Assembly: GCF_030653815.1 (NCBI RefSeq)
Contig: NZ_JAURYQ010000006.1
Span: forward strand, 1 to 64,000
DNA length: 64,000 bases
DNA from: Rhodoferax sp.
Lineage (GTDB): Bacteria; Pseudomonadota; Gammaproteobacteria; Burkholderiales; Burkholderiaceae_C
Reading direction: 5' to 3'
The notes under the pieces were generated by a model. The model saw only the letters and a list, made by a program, of their open reading frames with translations. It did no database searches and was not told the origin of the DNA. The position numbers and the translations under genes were made by a program. Below, piece after piece: positions 25,395-34,948 of this stretch (within the stretch, counting starts at the first letter, position 1; each line of letters begins with the position of its first letter).

Positions 25395-27187
25395 TGGGGT
25401 CGCTGCCTGCTTCCTCTACCCAGGTGGGCTATGCGGTGCGGGCGCTGGACCTGCAGGCGCATTTGTTCGAAGTCACCCTCACCATTGACCAGCCCGCTGC
25501 CAATCAGGTGGTGAGTTTGCCAGTCTGGATTCCGGGCAGCTACCTGCTGCGCGAATTCGCCAAACACCTGCAGTGCCTGCAAGCGCGACAAGGCCACAAG
25601 CCGGTGACCATCACCCAGCGCGACAAGTGCAGCTGGCAGATCCACGCCAAAGCCGGCAAGACGCTGGTACTCACCTACCAGGTCTATGCCTTTGACAGCT
25701 CGGTGCGCACCGCCTGGCTCGACAGCCAGCGCGGTTTTTTCAACGGCACCAGCCTGTGCCTGCGCGTGCATGGACAGGAGGACACGCCGCACCGGTTGAC
25801 GCTGATTGACGAGGGTCTGCCCAAAGAATGGCAAGCCGCCACGGCTTTGCGCGCCCAACGCGTCTCAAAACGCGGCTTTGGTGACTACTTGGCGGCCAAC
25901 TATGACGAACTGGTCGACAGCCCGGTTGAACTGGGCCAGTTCTGGCGTGGCGAATTTGTCGCTGCCGGCATCAAACACCACTTCATCGTTTCGGGTGCGC
26001 CCGCCAGCTTTGATGGCGCGCGCCTGCTGGCCGACACCCAGGCCATTTGCGAGGCTGAAATCAGGTTCTGGCATGGCCGTCAAGCACAACAGGCGCCGCA
26101 ACGCCACTACCTGTTCATGCTCAATGCCATGCATGACGGCTACGGCGGGCTGGAGCACTGCAATTCGACCGCGCTGATCTGCAAACGCGCCGATTTGCCG
26201 CGCCACGGCCAAGCCAAGGTCGGCGCGCCGCCCGACGGCTACACCACCCTGCTGGGTCTCATCAGCCACGAGTACTTTCACACCTGGAACGTCAAGCGGC
26301 TGCGCCCGGCTGAATTTTCCCGCTACGACTACGCCCAGGAAAACTACACCGAGCTGCTGTGGTTTTTTGAAGGCTTTACCAGCTACTTCGACGACCTGCT
26401 GCTGCGCCGCGCCACGCTGATCGACAACGCGCATTACCTCAAGTTGCTGGCCCGAACCATCAACCAGGTGCTGCAAACCCCCGGGCGCCAAGTGCAAAGC
26501 GTGGCCCAGTCCAGCCGTGACGCCTGGGTCAAGTACTACCGGCAGGATGAAAACACCGTCAATGCCACGGTCAGTTATTACACCAAGGGTTCGCTGGTGG
26601 CCCTGTGCCTGGATTTGAGCCTGCGCCACAGCGGCAAGACCAGTCTGGACGCGGTGATGCGCGCGCTGTGGCTGCGCTGCCAGGGCGGCCCCATGACACA
26701 GGACGACCTGCTGGCGGTGCTGGCCGACTTGTCGGGTAAATCCTATGCGAATGAGCTGCAGCAGTGGGTGCACGGTACAGCTGACCTGCCCCTCAAGAAA
26801 CTTCTCAAGCAGCACGGCATTCGCGTTGAGGAAACGCCGGCACCACTGGCCGACCAGTTGGGCCTGAAACTCAACGAGCAGCAAGGCATCCGCGTCAAAA
26901 ACGTGCTGCGTGGCAGCGCTGCCGAACTGGCGGGATTTGCCGCCGGTGACGAGTGGCTGGGCGTGGCCACGGGCGAGGGCAAAACCAGCCAGCGCTGGCG
27001 CCTGAACAAACTCGACGACCTGGCCACGTACCTTGGCAGCGACACCCGTTGCCGGGCACTGGTTGCCCGTGACCAACGCCTGCTGACGCTGTCCCTGAAC
27101 TGGATGGACACGGTACGCCCGGTCATACTCGCGGTGTCCGACACCCAAGCCCTCAACGCCTGGCTGGATGGCAAGAGTTCTGCCTGA
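25394..27187 (+). CDS. M61 family metallopeptidase with PDZ domain
   Basis: The 597-residue protein belongs to peptidase family M61 (glycyl aminopeptidase type). The zinc motif HEYFHTWNVKRLRP is near residue 293, and ENYTELLWFFEGFTSY supplies the downstream glutamate. A PDZ-like domain follows around residues 495-525 (QGIRVKNVLRGSAAELAG). No obvious signal peptide is seen, so the location is uncertain. Translation is coupled to dsbC through a TGATG junction. Confidence 0.88.
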   Translation: MGSLPASSTQVGYAVRALDLQAHLFEVTLTIDQPAANQVVSLPVWIPGSYLLREFAKHLQCLQARQGHKPVTITQRDKCSWQIHAKAGKTLVLTYQVYAFDSSVRTAWLDSQRGFFNGTSLCLRVHGQEDTPHRLTLIDEGLPKEWQAATALRAQRVSKRGFGDYLAANYDELVDSPVELGQFWRGEFVAAGIKHHFIVSGAPASFDGARLLADTQAICEAEIRFWHGRQAQQAPQRHYLFMLNAMHDGYGGLEHCNSTALICKRADLPRHGQAKVGAPPDGYTTLLGLISHEYFHTWNVKRLRPAEFSRYDYAQENYTELLWFFEGFTSYFDDLLLRRATLIDNAHYLKLLARTINQVLQTPGRQVQSVAQSSRDAWVKYYRQDENTVNATVSYYTKGSLVALCLDLSLRHSGKTSLDAVMRALWLRCQGGPMTQDDLLAVLADLSGKSYANELQQWVHGTADLPLKKLLKQHGIRVEETPAPLADQLGLKLNEQQGIRVKNVLRGSAAELAGFAAGDEWLGVATGEGKTSQRWRLNKLDDLATYLGSDTRCRALVARDQRLLTLSLNWMDTVRPVILAVSDTQALNAWLDGKSSA

Positions 27188-27217
27188 TTCCCTATTTTTT
27201 ACCTAACAGGAGACCCC

Positions 27218-27997
27218 ATGACTTACGAACTGATCACCGTGCGCACCGAAGCCGACAAGGTTGGCATCATCACCCTGAACCGGCCCAAGCAACTCAACGC
27301 CCTCAATGACCAGCTCATGACCGAGCTCGGCGATGCGTTGCACGCCTTCGATGCCGACGCCGGCATCCACTGCATGGTCATCACCGGCAGCGAAAAGGCT
27401 TTTGCCGCCGGCGCCGACATCGGCGCCATGGCCAGCTACAGCTTTGCCGATGTCTACAAAGGCGACTACATCACCCGCAACTGGGAAAAAATCCGCGCCG
27501 TGCGCAAGCCCGTGATCGCCGCAGTGAGCGGTTTTGCCCTGGGTGGCGGCTGCGAACTGGCCATGATGTGTGACTTCATCATTGCCGCCGACAACGCCCG
27601 TTTTGGTCAACCCGAGATCAAGCTCGGCATCATCCCCGGTGCCGGTGGCACCCAGCGTCTGCCGCGTGCCGTGGGCAAGGCCAAGGCCATGGACCTGGCA
27701 CTGACCGGGCGCATGATGGATGCCGTTGAAGCAGAGCGCTCCGGGCTGGTGAGCCGTGTGGTGCCGCTGGACAAACTGATGGACGAGGCGCTGGGCGCCG
27801 CCCTGATGATCAGCGAGTTCTCGCAACTGGCCGTGATGGCGGCCAAGGAATCGGTCAACCGGGCGTTCGAGGGCTCCTTGAACGACGGCATCATGTTCGA
27901 GCGCCGTATGTTCCACGCCTTGTTTGCCACAGCCGACCAAAAAGAAGGCATGGACGCGTTTGTCAACAAACGCAAAGCCGTTTTTACCCACCAATGA
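27218..27997 (+). CDS. Enoyl-CoA hydratase
   Basis: The 259-residue crotonase-fold enzyme hydrates trans-2-enoyl-CoA in beta-oxidation. [12 protein letters not shown] forms part of the oxyanion hole, and the glutamates in [11 protein letters not shown] and [20 protein letters not shown] match catalytic positions in the short-chain hydratase group. An AGGAGA ribosome-binding site precedes the ATG. It stands alone and is followed by a hairpin and a tRNA. Confidence 0.92.
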   Translation: MTYELITVRTEADKVGIITLNRPKQLNALNDQLMTELGDALHAFDADAGIHCMVITGSEKAFAAGADIGAMASYSFADVYKGDYITRNWEKIRAVRKPVIAAVSGFALGGGCELAMMCDFIIAADNARFGQPEIKLGIIPGAGGTQRLPRAVGKAKAMDLALTGRMMDAVEAERSGLVSRVVPLDKLMDEALGAALMISEFSQLAVMAAKESVNRAFEGSLNDGIMFERRMFHALFATADQKEGMDAFVNKRKAVFTHQ

Positions 27998-28003
27998 AAC
28001 ACC

Positions 28004-28023
28004 GAGCCGCCAAAAAGCGGCTC
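28004..28023 (+). terminator. Hairpin after enoyl-CoA hydratase
   Basis: GAGCCGC and GCGGCTC pair perfectly over 7 bp around a CAAAAA loop, just after the stop codon. There is no U-tract; it lies immediately before the tRNA promoter. Confidence 0.5.
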
Positions 28024-28032
28024 ACAACCCGC

Positions 28033-28038
28033 TATAAT
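28033..28038 (+). promoter_or_regulatory. -10 box of the tRNA-Met promoter
   Basis: A perfect TATAAT lies 12 bases before the mature tRNA start. The -35 region is poor, falling in the A-rich loop of the preceding hairpin. A GC-rich stretch (CTCGCCC) follows the -10 box, as expected of a stringently controlled stable-RNA promoter. Confidence 0.6.
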
Positions 28039-28049
28039 CTCGCCCTGTT

Positions 28050-28126
28050 GGTGATATAGCTCAGCTGGTTAGAGCGCAGCATTCATAATGCTGATGTCGG
28101 TGGTTCAAATCCACCTATCACCACCA
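28050..28126 (+). tRNA. tRNA-Met(CAU), elongator type
   Basis: A complete 77-base cloverleaf: acceptor GGTGATA/TATCACC, discriminator A and encoded CCA; D-arm with TAGCTCAGCTGG; anticodon stem GCAGC/GCTG around TTCATAA giving CAU; and a T-loop reading GTTCAAATC. The G1-C72 pair rules out initiator tRNA. The same anticodon is used by tRNA-Ile2 with lysidine, but the body looks like elongator Met. Confidence 0.93.
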
Positions 28127-28136
28127 AGATACCCTG

Positions 28137-28170
28137 AACCCGCATCGGCCAACGCCGTTGCGGGTTTTTT
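28137..28170 (+). terminator. Intrinsic terminator of the tRNA gene
   Basis: AACCCGCA and TGCGGGTT form an 8-bp stem around a 14-base loop, followed directly by six T residues. A textbook intrinsic terminator, 10 bases after the tRNA. Confidence 0.85.
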
Positions 28171-28172
28171 AT

Positions 28173-28490
28173 TTACACCAGATCATCGTCGCTTGGCTCG
28201 GCGCCGGCGCGGGCACCGCGAAGGCCCGGTTTGGCCAGCAACTCCAGGTAAAACGCATCGCCGCCGGCCAGCGCCACGGCGTCGATCAAGGCGGTCAGCG
28301 TGGCCGGGTGCACCCCTTGCGCGTTGTCCGGATGGGTGCCAAAACGGCAATCGAAGTCCCAGAAGTCCACGCCTTCGGGCAGGGTTTTGCGGCGTTCGCG
28401 CTTGATGTACTGGCGAATTTCGTGCTTGGTAGCCTCCAGCACGCGGTCGCGGTTTTTGCCTTCAATAGTGAGTTGGAATGTTTTTTTCAT
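28173..28490 (-). CDS. DUF6172 family protein
   Basis: The 105-residue protein matches a conserved uncharacterised family by its opening KKTFQLTIEGKNRDRVLEA and the core KRERRKTLPEGVDFWDFDC. It is small, soluble and charged. The ATG at 28490 has an AAGGACC upstream; an earlier in-frame ATG gives an unconserved extension. It sits between the tRNA terminator and the divergent helicase. Confidence 0.75.
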   Translation of the reverse strand: MKKTFQLTIEGKNRDRVLEATKHEIRQYIKRERRKTLPEGVDFWDFDCRFGTHPDNAQGVHPATLTALIDAVALAGGDAFYLELLAKPGLRGARAGAEPSDDDLV

Positions 28491-28665
28491 GAGGTCCTTT
28501 GAATCCGTTGTCAGCAGCCTGCCGTGGCCGCCATGAGTGGGGGTGATTATGCGTCGAGCCCTGCCACCGCCTTCTGTCAACGCCCCCCTGATGCGAAACA
28601 CGTAAACTGCCCCATCACATCACTACTTCTCGTTGCCGCTTCTGACTTCACCCCACACCACCAAT

Positions 28666-29919
28666 ATGTCCTTTTCCAAACTTGGCTTGTCCAGCCCGCT
28701 GCTTGCAGCCGTTCAGAAGCTGGGTTTTGACACCCCCACGCCCATTCAATTGGGCGCCATTGGACCGGCGCTGCAGGGCCATGACGTGCTGGGCTGCGCC
28801 CACACCGGTTCTGGCAAAACGCTGGCTTTTGCGCTGCCCTTGCTACAAAGCCTGTCAGGCGCACCAAGCCGTCTGGCCCAAGCGCTGGTGCTGGTACCGA
28901 CGCGGGAGCTGGCGACCCAGGTGGGCGACACGATTCGTGCCCTGGCGCAGCACCTGCCCCAACAGGCCAGGGTCAACGTGGTGTTTGGCGGGGTCTCGAT
29001 CAACCCGCAAATGATGGGTTTGCGCGGTGGTGCCGAGGTGCTGGTAGCGACACCAGGGCGGCTGCTCGACCTGGTGGCACACAACGCGGTGAAGCTCTCC
29101 GGGGTGAATCTGCTGGTGCTCGACGAGGCCGACCGCCTGCTCGACCTGGGTTTTGCCGAAGAACTCAATCAGCTGCTGGCGCTGCTGCCCGCCAAGCGCC
29201 AAAGCCTGTTTTTCTCGGCTACGTTTGCGCCAGCGGTGCAGGTGCTGGCCAACACCCTGTTGCGCGAACCGGTGCGCGTCGATGTGCGGCCCGACGCCGC
29301 GCCACCCACCGAGATCGTGCAGCGCGCGATCTCGGTGGACACGCCCAAACGCACCCAGTTGCTGCGCCATTTGATCCAGCAGAACGCCTGGTCGCGGGTG
29401 CTGGTGTTTGTGGCCACCAAATTTGCCGCCGAGATCGTGGCCGACAAGCTGCGCAAGGCGGGCTTGACGGCCGAGCCCTTTCACGGCGAGCTGAGCCAGG
29501 GTAAGCGCACCCAGGTTCTGACCGACTTCAAGGCCTCTCGCCTGGGTGTGGTGGTGGCCACCGATGTGGCGGCGCGCGGGCTGGACATCGCCGGCTTGCC
29601 CGTGGTGGTGAACTTTGACTTGCCGCGCTCGGCAAGCGATTACACCCACCGCGTGGGTCGCACCGGCCGTGCTGGCGAACCTGGCCTGGCGATGAGCTTT
29701 GTCAGTGCAGCCACGCAAGCACACTGGCGCCTGATTGCCAAACGCCAAGGGCTCGACCTGACGCTGGAAAGCATTCCGGGTTTCGAGGCGCTGGAGGCTG
29801 CTGCGCCCGCCTCCAGCGCCCTTGATGCCGCCGGCAACGGCGGCATCAAGGGCCTGCGCCCGAGCAAGAAAGACAAGCTGCGCGCACTGGCAGCCCAAGC
29901 AAAAACACCCGTGCCTTAA
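28666..29919 (+). CDS. rhlE: DEAD-box RNA helicase (RhlE-like)
   Basis: The 417-residue ATP-dependent helicase shows all core motifs: Q motif (FDTPTPIQ), Walker A HTGSGKT, PTRELA, the DEAD box as LVLDEADRLLDLGF, SAT in LFFSATF, and HRVGRTGRAG. The C-terminal tail is short and basic (GIKGLRPSKKDKLRALA). RhlE-type helicases act in ribosome assembly and cold growth. The ATG at 28666 is chosen as the family start. Confidence 0.9.
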   Translation: MSFSKLGLSSPLLAAVQKLGFDTPTPIQLGAIGPALQGHDVLGCAHTGSGKTLAFALPLLQSLSGAPSRLAQALVLVPTRELATQVGDTIRALAQHLPQQARVNVVFGGVSINPQMMGLRGGAEVLVATPGRLLDLVAHNAVKLSGVNLLVLDEADRLLDLGFAEELNQLLALLPAKRQSLFFSATFAPAVQVLANTLLREPVRVDVRPDAAPPTEIVQRAISVDTPKRTQLLRHLIQQNAWSRVLVFVATKFAAEIVADKLRKAGLTAEPFHGELSQGKRTQVLTDFKASRLGVVVATDVAARGLDIAGLPVVVNFDLPRSASDYTHRVGRTGRAGEPGLAMSFVSAATQAHWRLIAKRQGLDLTLESIPGFEALEAAAPASSALDAAGNGGIKGLRPSKKDKLRALAAQAKTPVP

Positions 29920-29946
29920 AATCGCACTCTCTTCAACAGCCTCTGG

Positions 29947-30417
29947 ATGAACACCATGAACCGCTGCCTCCCCGCCCGCAAGGGCTTTTTCCTGGGACTG
30001 ATGTCCCTGCTGGTGAGCATTGTCACGCTGGCCCCCGAGCCCCTGGCTGCGCAAGACCTGGTGCGGCAATTCCCGGCTGCCGCCAAGCGCGGCACCCTGG
30101 TAGTCACCCAGCCGCCCAACATCCTGATCAACGGCCACGCCGAGCGGCTATCGCCTGGTGCCCGCATCAAGAACCCCAATAACATGATCGTGTTGTCCGG
30201 CAGCTTGGTTGGCCAAGCGCTGCTGGCCAATTACCTGCGCGACCCGCAGGGCCTGATCCACGAAGTGTGGTTGCTGAGCCCGGCCGAGGCGCAGCAAAAG
30301 CGCACGGGCATGGAAGCGGTGACCAATTTTGTCTTCGGCTCGGATGCCGACAAACCCAAGACCGACGACGGCAAGACACCGTTCGACCAGTTGCCGAAAT
30401 TCCAGCAGAGTCAGTGA
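29947..30417 (+). CDS. Conserved secreted hypothetical protein
   Basis: The 156-residue protein begins with a signal peptide (hydrophobic LGLMSLLVSIVTLA, cleavage near LAAQ). The mature part has no domain I can name. It contains RGTLVVTQPPNILINGHAER and a beta-rich central stretch, and ends in a charged low-complexity tail. It precedes miaB on the same strand, with a REP-like element between. Confidence 0.65.
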   Translation: MNTMNRCLPARKGFFLGLMSLLVSIVTLAPEPLAAQDLVRQFPAAAKRGTLVVTQPPNILINGHAERLSPGARIKNPNNMIVLSGSLVGQALLANYLRDPQGLIHEVWLLSPAEAQQKRTGMEAVTNFVFGSDADKPKTDDGKTPFDQLPKFQQSQ

Positions 30418-30451
30418 CATGCCAGGGCTTTACCCGCTATGGGACCTGTGC

Positions 30452-30492
30452 CCTGTGGGAGCGGCGCCCTGTAGGAGCGGCGCCCTCGCCGC
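30452..30492 (+). repeat. REP-like palindromic element with tandem 16-bp units
   Basis: Two tandem copies of CCTGTgGGAGCGGCGC / CCTGTaGGAGCGGCGC (30452-30467 and 30468-30483) differ at one base. The second runs into a hairpin, GCGGCG-ccct-CGCCGC (30477-30492). The TGTAGGAGCGGC...GCCGCGA text closely resembles REP elements of Pseudomonas, which are spread by RAYT transposases. Confidence 0.6.
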
Positions 30493-30564
30493 GATGGACC
30501 CCATACAGCCATTGGCCCGAGGCGGGCCTCAAACAAAGATCAACACACAACACCATTTTTTACC

Positions 30565-31905
30565 ATGAGCAAAAAAGTCTTCATCAAAACCTACGGCTGC
30601 CAGATGAACGAGTACGACTCGGGCAAGATGAGCGACGTGCTCGGCGCGGCCCAGGGCTACACCCCGACCGACAACGTCGAAGAGGCCGACCTGATCCTGT
30701 TCAACACCTGCTCGGTGCGCGAAAAGGCGCAGGAAAAAGTATTCTCGGACCTGGGACGCGTCAAGCACCTCAAAAAACGGGGCGCCCTGATCGGCGTCGG
30801 CGGTTGTGTGGCCAGCCAGGAAGGCGAAGCCATCATTGCCCGCGCGCCCTATGTGGACGTGGTGTTTGGCCCGCAAACCCTGCACCGTCTGCCGCAAATG
30901 CTCGATGAGCGCGCGCGTCTGAACCGTTCGCAGGTCGACATCAGCTTTCCCGAGATCGAAAAATTCGACCACCTGCCGCCCGCGCGTGTCGAAGGCGCCA
31001 GCGCCTTCGTGTCGATCATGGAAGGTTGCTCCAAGTACTGCAGCTACTGCGTGGTGCCCTACACCCGCGGCGAAGAGGTGAGCCGCCCGTTCGAAGACGT
31101 GCTTGTGGAGGTGGCGGGCCTGGCCGACCAGGGCGTAAAGGAAATCACCCTGCTGGGGCAAAACGTCAACGCCTGGCGCGCGCCGATGGGAGAGACGTCG
31201 GAGCTGGCCGACTTTGCCACGCTGCTCGAATACGTGTCAGACATTCCCGGCATCGAGCGCATCCGTTATGTCACCAGCCACCCCAACGAGTTCACGCCTT
31301 CGCTGATTGCCGCCTATGACAAACTGCCCAAGCTGGTCAGCCACCTGCATCTGCCGGTGCAACACGGCAGTGACCGCATCTTGATGGCCATGAAGCGCGG
31401 CTACACCGCCATGGAATACAAGAGCACGGTGCGCAAGCTGCGCGCCATCCGCCCTGACATGGCGCTGAGCAGCGACTTCATTGTGGGGTTTCCGGGTGAA
31501 ACCGAAGACGACTTTGGCAAGATGATGAAGCTCATTGACGACGTTGGTTTTGACAACAGTTTCAGCTTTATCTTCAGCCCGCGCCCGGGCACACCGGCCG
31601 CCAACCTGGCGGATGACACGCCGCACGAGGTCAAGCTGCGTCGCCTGCAACACCTGCAGACGGTCATCAACGACAGCATCAAGCGCATCAGTGAAAGCCG
31701 CATGGGCACGGTGCAGCGCATTTTGGTGGAAGGCGCCTCCAAGCGCGACACCACCGAGCTGATGGGTCGTACCGAGTGCAACCGGGTGGTCAATTTTGTC
31801 GGCCAGCCGCGCCTGGTGGGGCAGATGGTGGATGTGACCATCACAGACACCCGCACCTTCACGCTGCGCGGCGAGGTGCTCACCCAGGACCTGGCGCTGG
31901 CCTGA
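30565..31905 (+). CDS. miaB: tRNA-2-methylthio-N6-dimethylallyladenosine synthase
   Basis: The 446-residue radical-SAM enzyme adds a methylthio group to i6A37 of tRNA. The UPF0004 domain starts [15 protein letters not shown]. The radical-SAM cluster motif is CSKYCSYC, near residue 153. A C-terminal TRAM domain follows ([20 protein letters not shown]). Length is normal. Confidence 0.96.
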   Translation: MSKKVFIKTYGCQMNEYDSGKMSDVLGAAQGYTPTDNVEEADLILFNTCSVREKAQEKVFSDLGRVKHLKKRGALIGVGGCVASQEGEAIIARAPYVDVVFGPQTLHRLPQMLDERARLNRSQVDISFPEIEKFDHLPPARVEGASAFVSIMEGCSKYCSYCVVPYTRGEEVSRPFEDVLVEVAGLADQGVKEITLLGQNVNAWRAPMGETSELADFATLLEYVSDIPGIERIRYVTSHPNEFTPSLIAAYDKLPKLVSHLHLPVQHGSDRILMAMKRGYTAMEYKSTVRKLRAIRPDMALSSDFIVGFPGETEDDFGKMMKLIDDVGFDNSFSFIFSPRPGTPAANLADDTPHEVKLRRLQHLQTVINDSIKRISESRMGTVQRILVEGASKRDTTELMGRTECNRVVNFVGQPRLVGQMVDVTITDTRTFTLRGEVLTQDLALA

Positions 31906-31921
31906 AACGATTCAGGCGCTC

Positions 31922-31950
31922 AAAAAAATGGCCTCCCGATCAGGGAGGCC
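31922..31950 (-). terminator. Intrinsic terminator of the TRAP operon
   Basis: GGCCTCCC and GGGAGGCC pair perfectly over 8 bp. On the minus strand the stem is followed by a run of seven T residues. It lies 22 bases after the dctP stop and may also limit read-through from miaB. Confidence 0.8.
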
Positions 31951-31972
31951 AGTGCGTCGGGAAAGATGTGAC

Positions 31973-33001
31973 TTACTTCTTGCGTGCCGCAATGGAAGCT
32001 TCAGCCGTCTTGACCAAATCCACACCCACGGTGGCTTTCCACTTGTCATAGACCGGGCGCGTGGCCTTGACAAATGCGTCGCGCTCGGCCGGGCTCAATT
32101 GCGTGACGGTGACACCCAGGCCGGCAATGTCTTTCAGCAGCGGCTGGTCAGCCTCCACCAGGCCCTTGCGCGCCAAAGCAATTTCCTGCTTGCCCGCGTC
32201 CAGCGCAGCCTGGCGCACGATGGCTTGATCAGCCGGCGTCCAGGAAGCCCATATCTCTTTGTTGACGACAAAAATCAGCGGGTCCGCCACGTAGCCCCAC
32301 AAGGTCACATGTTTCTGGCTGACGTTGTGCAGCTTGGCAGCAGTAAAGATCGACAGCGGGTTTTCCTGGCCGTCCACGGCGCCGCTGGCAAACGCGGGTT
32401 GCGCGTCCGCCCAGCTCATTTGCGTCGGGTTGGCACCCAGCGCGGTGAAGGTGTCAAGGAACAACGGCGAGCCGACGACACGGATTTTCAGACCCTTGAG
32501 GTCGGCCGGCGTGCGCACCGCGCGCTTGGAGTTGGAGAGTTCACGGTAGCCGTTTTCGCCCCAGGCCAGCGGCACCACACCCGCCTTGTCCAGCGTGGTA
32601 AAAATTTGCTTGCCGACCGGGCCTTGGGTCAGCGCGTCAATGGCGGCGTAGTCGGGCATCAGGAAGGGCATCGAGAACAGGTTGAGCTGTTTGACTTGCG
32701 GTGACCAGTTGATGGTGGAGCCCACCGCCATGTCGATCACGCCCTGGCGCAGCGCCGAGAATTCACGCGTCTGGTCGCCCTGGATCAGCGACACACCGGG
32801 GTACAGCTTGATGTTGATGCGGCCCTGCGTGCGTTCCTTCACCAGCTCGGCCCAGATCTGGCCGCCCTTGCCCCAAGGGAAGGCCGGGCCCAGCACCAGC
32901 GACATGCGGTATTCCGATTTGTAGCTTTGCGCTGAAGCCAGCGTGGCCACGCTCAGTGCGCCTGCGGCCAGCGCTAATTTGAGTAAGGTACGAACTTTCA
33001 T
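31973..33001 (-). CDS. dctP: TRAP transporter substrate-binding protein
   Basis: The 342-residue periplasmic DctP-family receptor captures a carboxylate for the DctQM importer. A signal peptide covers about residues 1-24 (ATLASAQ). The family core LKGLKIRVVGSPLFLDTFTA contains the conserved arginine that binds the carboxylate. Substrate identity cannot be read. It is the last gene of the operon (dctQ-dctM-dctP), 36 bases after dctM. Confidence 0.9.
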   Translation of the reverse strand: MKVRTLLKLALAAGALSVATLASAQSYKSEYRMSLVLGPAFPWGKGGQIWAELVKERTQGRINIKLYPGVSLIQGDQTREFSALRQGVIDMAVGSTINWSPQVKQLNLFSMPFLMPDYAAIDALTQGPVGKQIFTTLDKAGVVPLAWGENGYRELSNSKRAVRTPADLKGLKIRVVGSPLFLDTFTALGANPTQMSWADAQPAFASGAVDGQENPLSIFTAAKLHNVSQKHVTLWGYVADPLIFVVNKEIWASWTPADQAIVRQAALDAGKQEIALARKGLVEADQPLLKDIAGLGVTVTQLSPAERDAFVKATRPVYDKWKATVGVDLVKTAEASIAARKK

Positions 33002-33037
33002 GACATCTGTCTCCTTGTTTGAAAAATATTTCAGGTT

Positions 33038-34336
33038 TCAATAGCCCAGGCGCGTGGGCAGCCACAGCGCCAGAGAGGGGAAGATGATAACCAGCAGCAA
33101 CACGCACAGCAACGCGGCCATCAACCACAGCACCCAGCGCACGCTTTCTTCCATGCGCACCCCGGCAATCCGGCACGACACCATCAGGTTCACTGCGATG
33201 GGCGGCGTGAACTGGCCCAAGGCCACCATCAAGGTCAGCAGCACACCAAACCAGACCGGGTCCCAATGGTAGAAGTTGACGATGGGCAGGAGCAAGGGCA
33301 CAAAGATCAGGAAGATCGAGATGCCATCCAGAAACATGCCCACGGCCACCAGCATCAAAATCAGCAGCGCCAACACCCCGTATTCACCCAAGCCCGAATT
33401 GACAATGGCCTGCGTCACCGGATCAACGATGCCCAGGGTGGACAGCGAATAAGCAAAAATGCCGGCCAAGGCCACCACCAGCAAAATAATGGCCGACAAC
33501 TCGCCTGATTCGCGCAGGATGTGGAACAGGTCGCGCACCTTGATGGTGCGGTAGATCACCATGCCGACAAACAGGCCGTAAAACACCGCCACCACAGCGG
33601 CCTCGGTCGGCGTGAACCAGCCGGCCCGCATGCCGCCCAAAATCAATACCGGCGCCGCCAGGCCCCAGGAGGCTTCACGCAAGCTGGCCCAAAACGGCGG
33701 CCTGGGCAGTTGCGCCTCTTGCTGTCCCAAATGGTGCCTGCGCGACAACCAGACACTGGGCACCATCAAGGCCAGGCCCACCAGCAAACCCGGCAGCATG
33801 CCCGCGGCGAACATGGCGGGCACCGAGGCGCCCGGCACCAGCACCGAATAAATGATGAAGGCAATCGAGGGCGGAATCAGGATGTCGATCGACGCTGCAG
33901 CGCCCACCACACTGGCGGAAAACGCCGGCGGATAGCCCGAGCGGGTCATGGTGGCGATCATCACGCCGCCCACAGCCGCGGCGGTGGCCGGCCCGGAGCC
34001 GGAGATACCACCCATCAGCATGGCCACCGCAATCACCACCACGGGCAACATGCCGGGGCCACGCCCGATGATGGCAATCGCAAAGTTCACCAGGCGCAGC
34101 GCCACACCGGAGCGGTCAAAAATGGAGCCCACCAACACAAACATCGGGATCGCCAGCAAGGGGTATTTGCCCAGACCGGCATAAAAGTTTTGCGGTACCG
34201 CCAGCAGGCCAAACCATTGCGCGTCCAGGTTGGCCAGCGCAATGGCGGTCGCGCCCGCCAGTCCCAAGGCCGCGCCAATCGGCACGCCGACCAGCATCAT
34301 GACCAGAAACACCACAAACAGCAGCGTGGCGATCAT
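33038..34336 (-). CDS. dctM: TRAP transporter large permease subunit
   Basis: The 432-residue protein has about a dozen hydrophobic segments and is the ion-coupled translocation subunit. Typical pieces are FVLVGSIFDRSGVALRLVNF, GGISGSGPATAAAVGGVMI and IPPSIAFIIYSVL. The ATG at 34336 overlaps the end of dctQ by 4 bases; earlier in-frame starts lie inside dctQ. Confidence 0.92.
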   Translation of the reverse strand: MIATLLFVVFLVMMLVGVPIGAALGLAGATAIALANLDAQWFGLLAVPQNFYAGLGKYPLLAIPMFVLVGSIFDRSGVALRLVNFAIAIIGRGPGMLPVVVIAVAMLMGGISGSGPATAAAVGGVMIATMTRSGYPPAFSASVVGAAASIDILIPPSIAFIIYSVLVPGASVPAMFAAGMLPGLLVGLALMVPSVWLSRRHHLGQQEAQLPRPPFWASLREASWGLAAPVLILGGMRAGWFTPTEAAVVAVFYGLFVGMVIYRTIKVRDLFHILRESGELSAIILLVVALAGIFAYSLSTLGIVDPVTQAIVNSGLGEYGVLALLILMLVAVGMFLDGISIFLIFVPLLLPIVNFYHWDPVWFGVLLTLMVALGQFTPPIAVNLMVSCRIAGVRMEESVRWVLWLMAALLCVLLLVIIFPSLALWLPTRLGY

Positions 34337-34860
34337 GCGCGCCGCCCCCGCCGAATGAACAGGCCCAGCGCCCGCAGGGCAATGGCACAGGCCAGAATGG
34401 GCAGCCACATGCTGTACCACCACTGTGGCACGCCAATGCCGGGCGAGGTTTCACCGTACTGAAAGTCGTCAACCACCATGCGCGCGCTCAGCACGGCCAG
34501 CAAGGCAAACAGCACGGCCACCATCAGGGCGCCAAACCGCGCCAGCGCGCGCTGGCGCTCTGGGGAGCCGGCATCGGCAAAAAATTCGATCCGGATGTGA
34601 CGGTTGCGCGCCACTGAGGCCGAGCCGGCCACCAGCGCCAGCACAATCATCAAGAAGACAGAAAACTCTTCGGTCCAGGCAAAGGACTGGTTGGTGAAGT
34701 AGCGCACCAGCACGTTGGCAAAGGTGATGAGGGCCAGCAAGCCCATCACGATCACGGTCAGCCAGTCCTCGATCTTGAGAGGGACGACGGTGACCTCGTC
34801 CTGCGCGGCAGGGTCTGGCACCTCGACGGGCAAATCGGTGGGTTCGTGAAGTGAGGGCAT
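34333..34860 (-). CDS. dctQ: TRAP transporter small permease subunit
   Basis: The 175-residue protein is the four-helix DctQ partner. After a cytoplasmic, acidic N-terminus come hydrophobic segments, with the family motif FAWTEEFSVFLMI and RNRHIRIEFF. First gene of the TRAP operon. The 88 bases to the divergent neighbour must hold its promoter; I see a possible TACAAT but no clear -35. Confidence 0.85.
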   Translation of the reverse strand: MPSLHEPTDLPVEVPDPAAQDEVTVVPLKIEDWLTVIVMGLLALITFANVLVRYFTNQSFAWTEEFSVFLMIVLALVAGSASVARNRHIRIEFFADAGSPERQRALARFGALMVAVLFALLAVLSARMVVDDFQYGETSPGIGVPQWWYSMWLPILACAIALRALGLFIRRGRRA

Positions 34861-34948
34861 GAAAAGTGGAAAATGGTCGCAGCTACCACCAAGAGGCAGG
34901 TGGGCATTGTAGAAGCAGCCTCCGCCCATTCAGACACCACTCAAGACC

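Noticed and set aside
25865..27148. Minus-strand open frame (about 427 codons) opposite the M61 peptidase
   Set aside because: No motifs, odd composition, and complete overlap with a real gene.
28050..28126. tRNA as an integration site for a genomic island
   Set aside because: No integrase, no direct repeat of the tRNA 3' end and housekeeping genes on both sides.
28855..30138. Minus-strand open frame (about 427 codons) opposite the DEAD-box helicase
   Set aside because: Gln/His-rich shadow of the helicase with no recognisable domain.
33521..34462. Plus-strand His/Arg-rich frame opposite dctM
   Set aside because: Its composition mirrors the hydrophobic codons of the membrane protein on the other strand.
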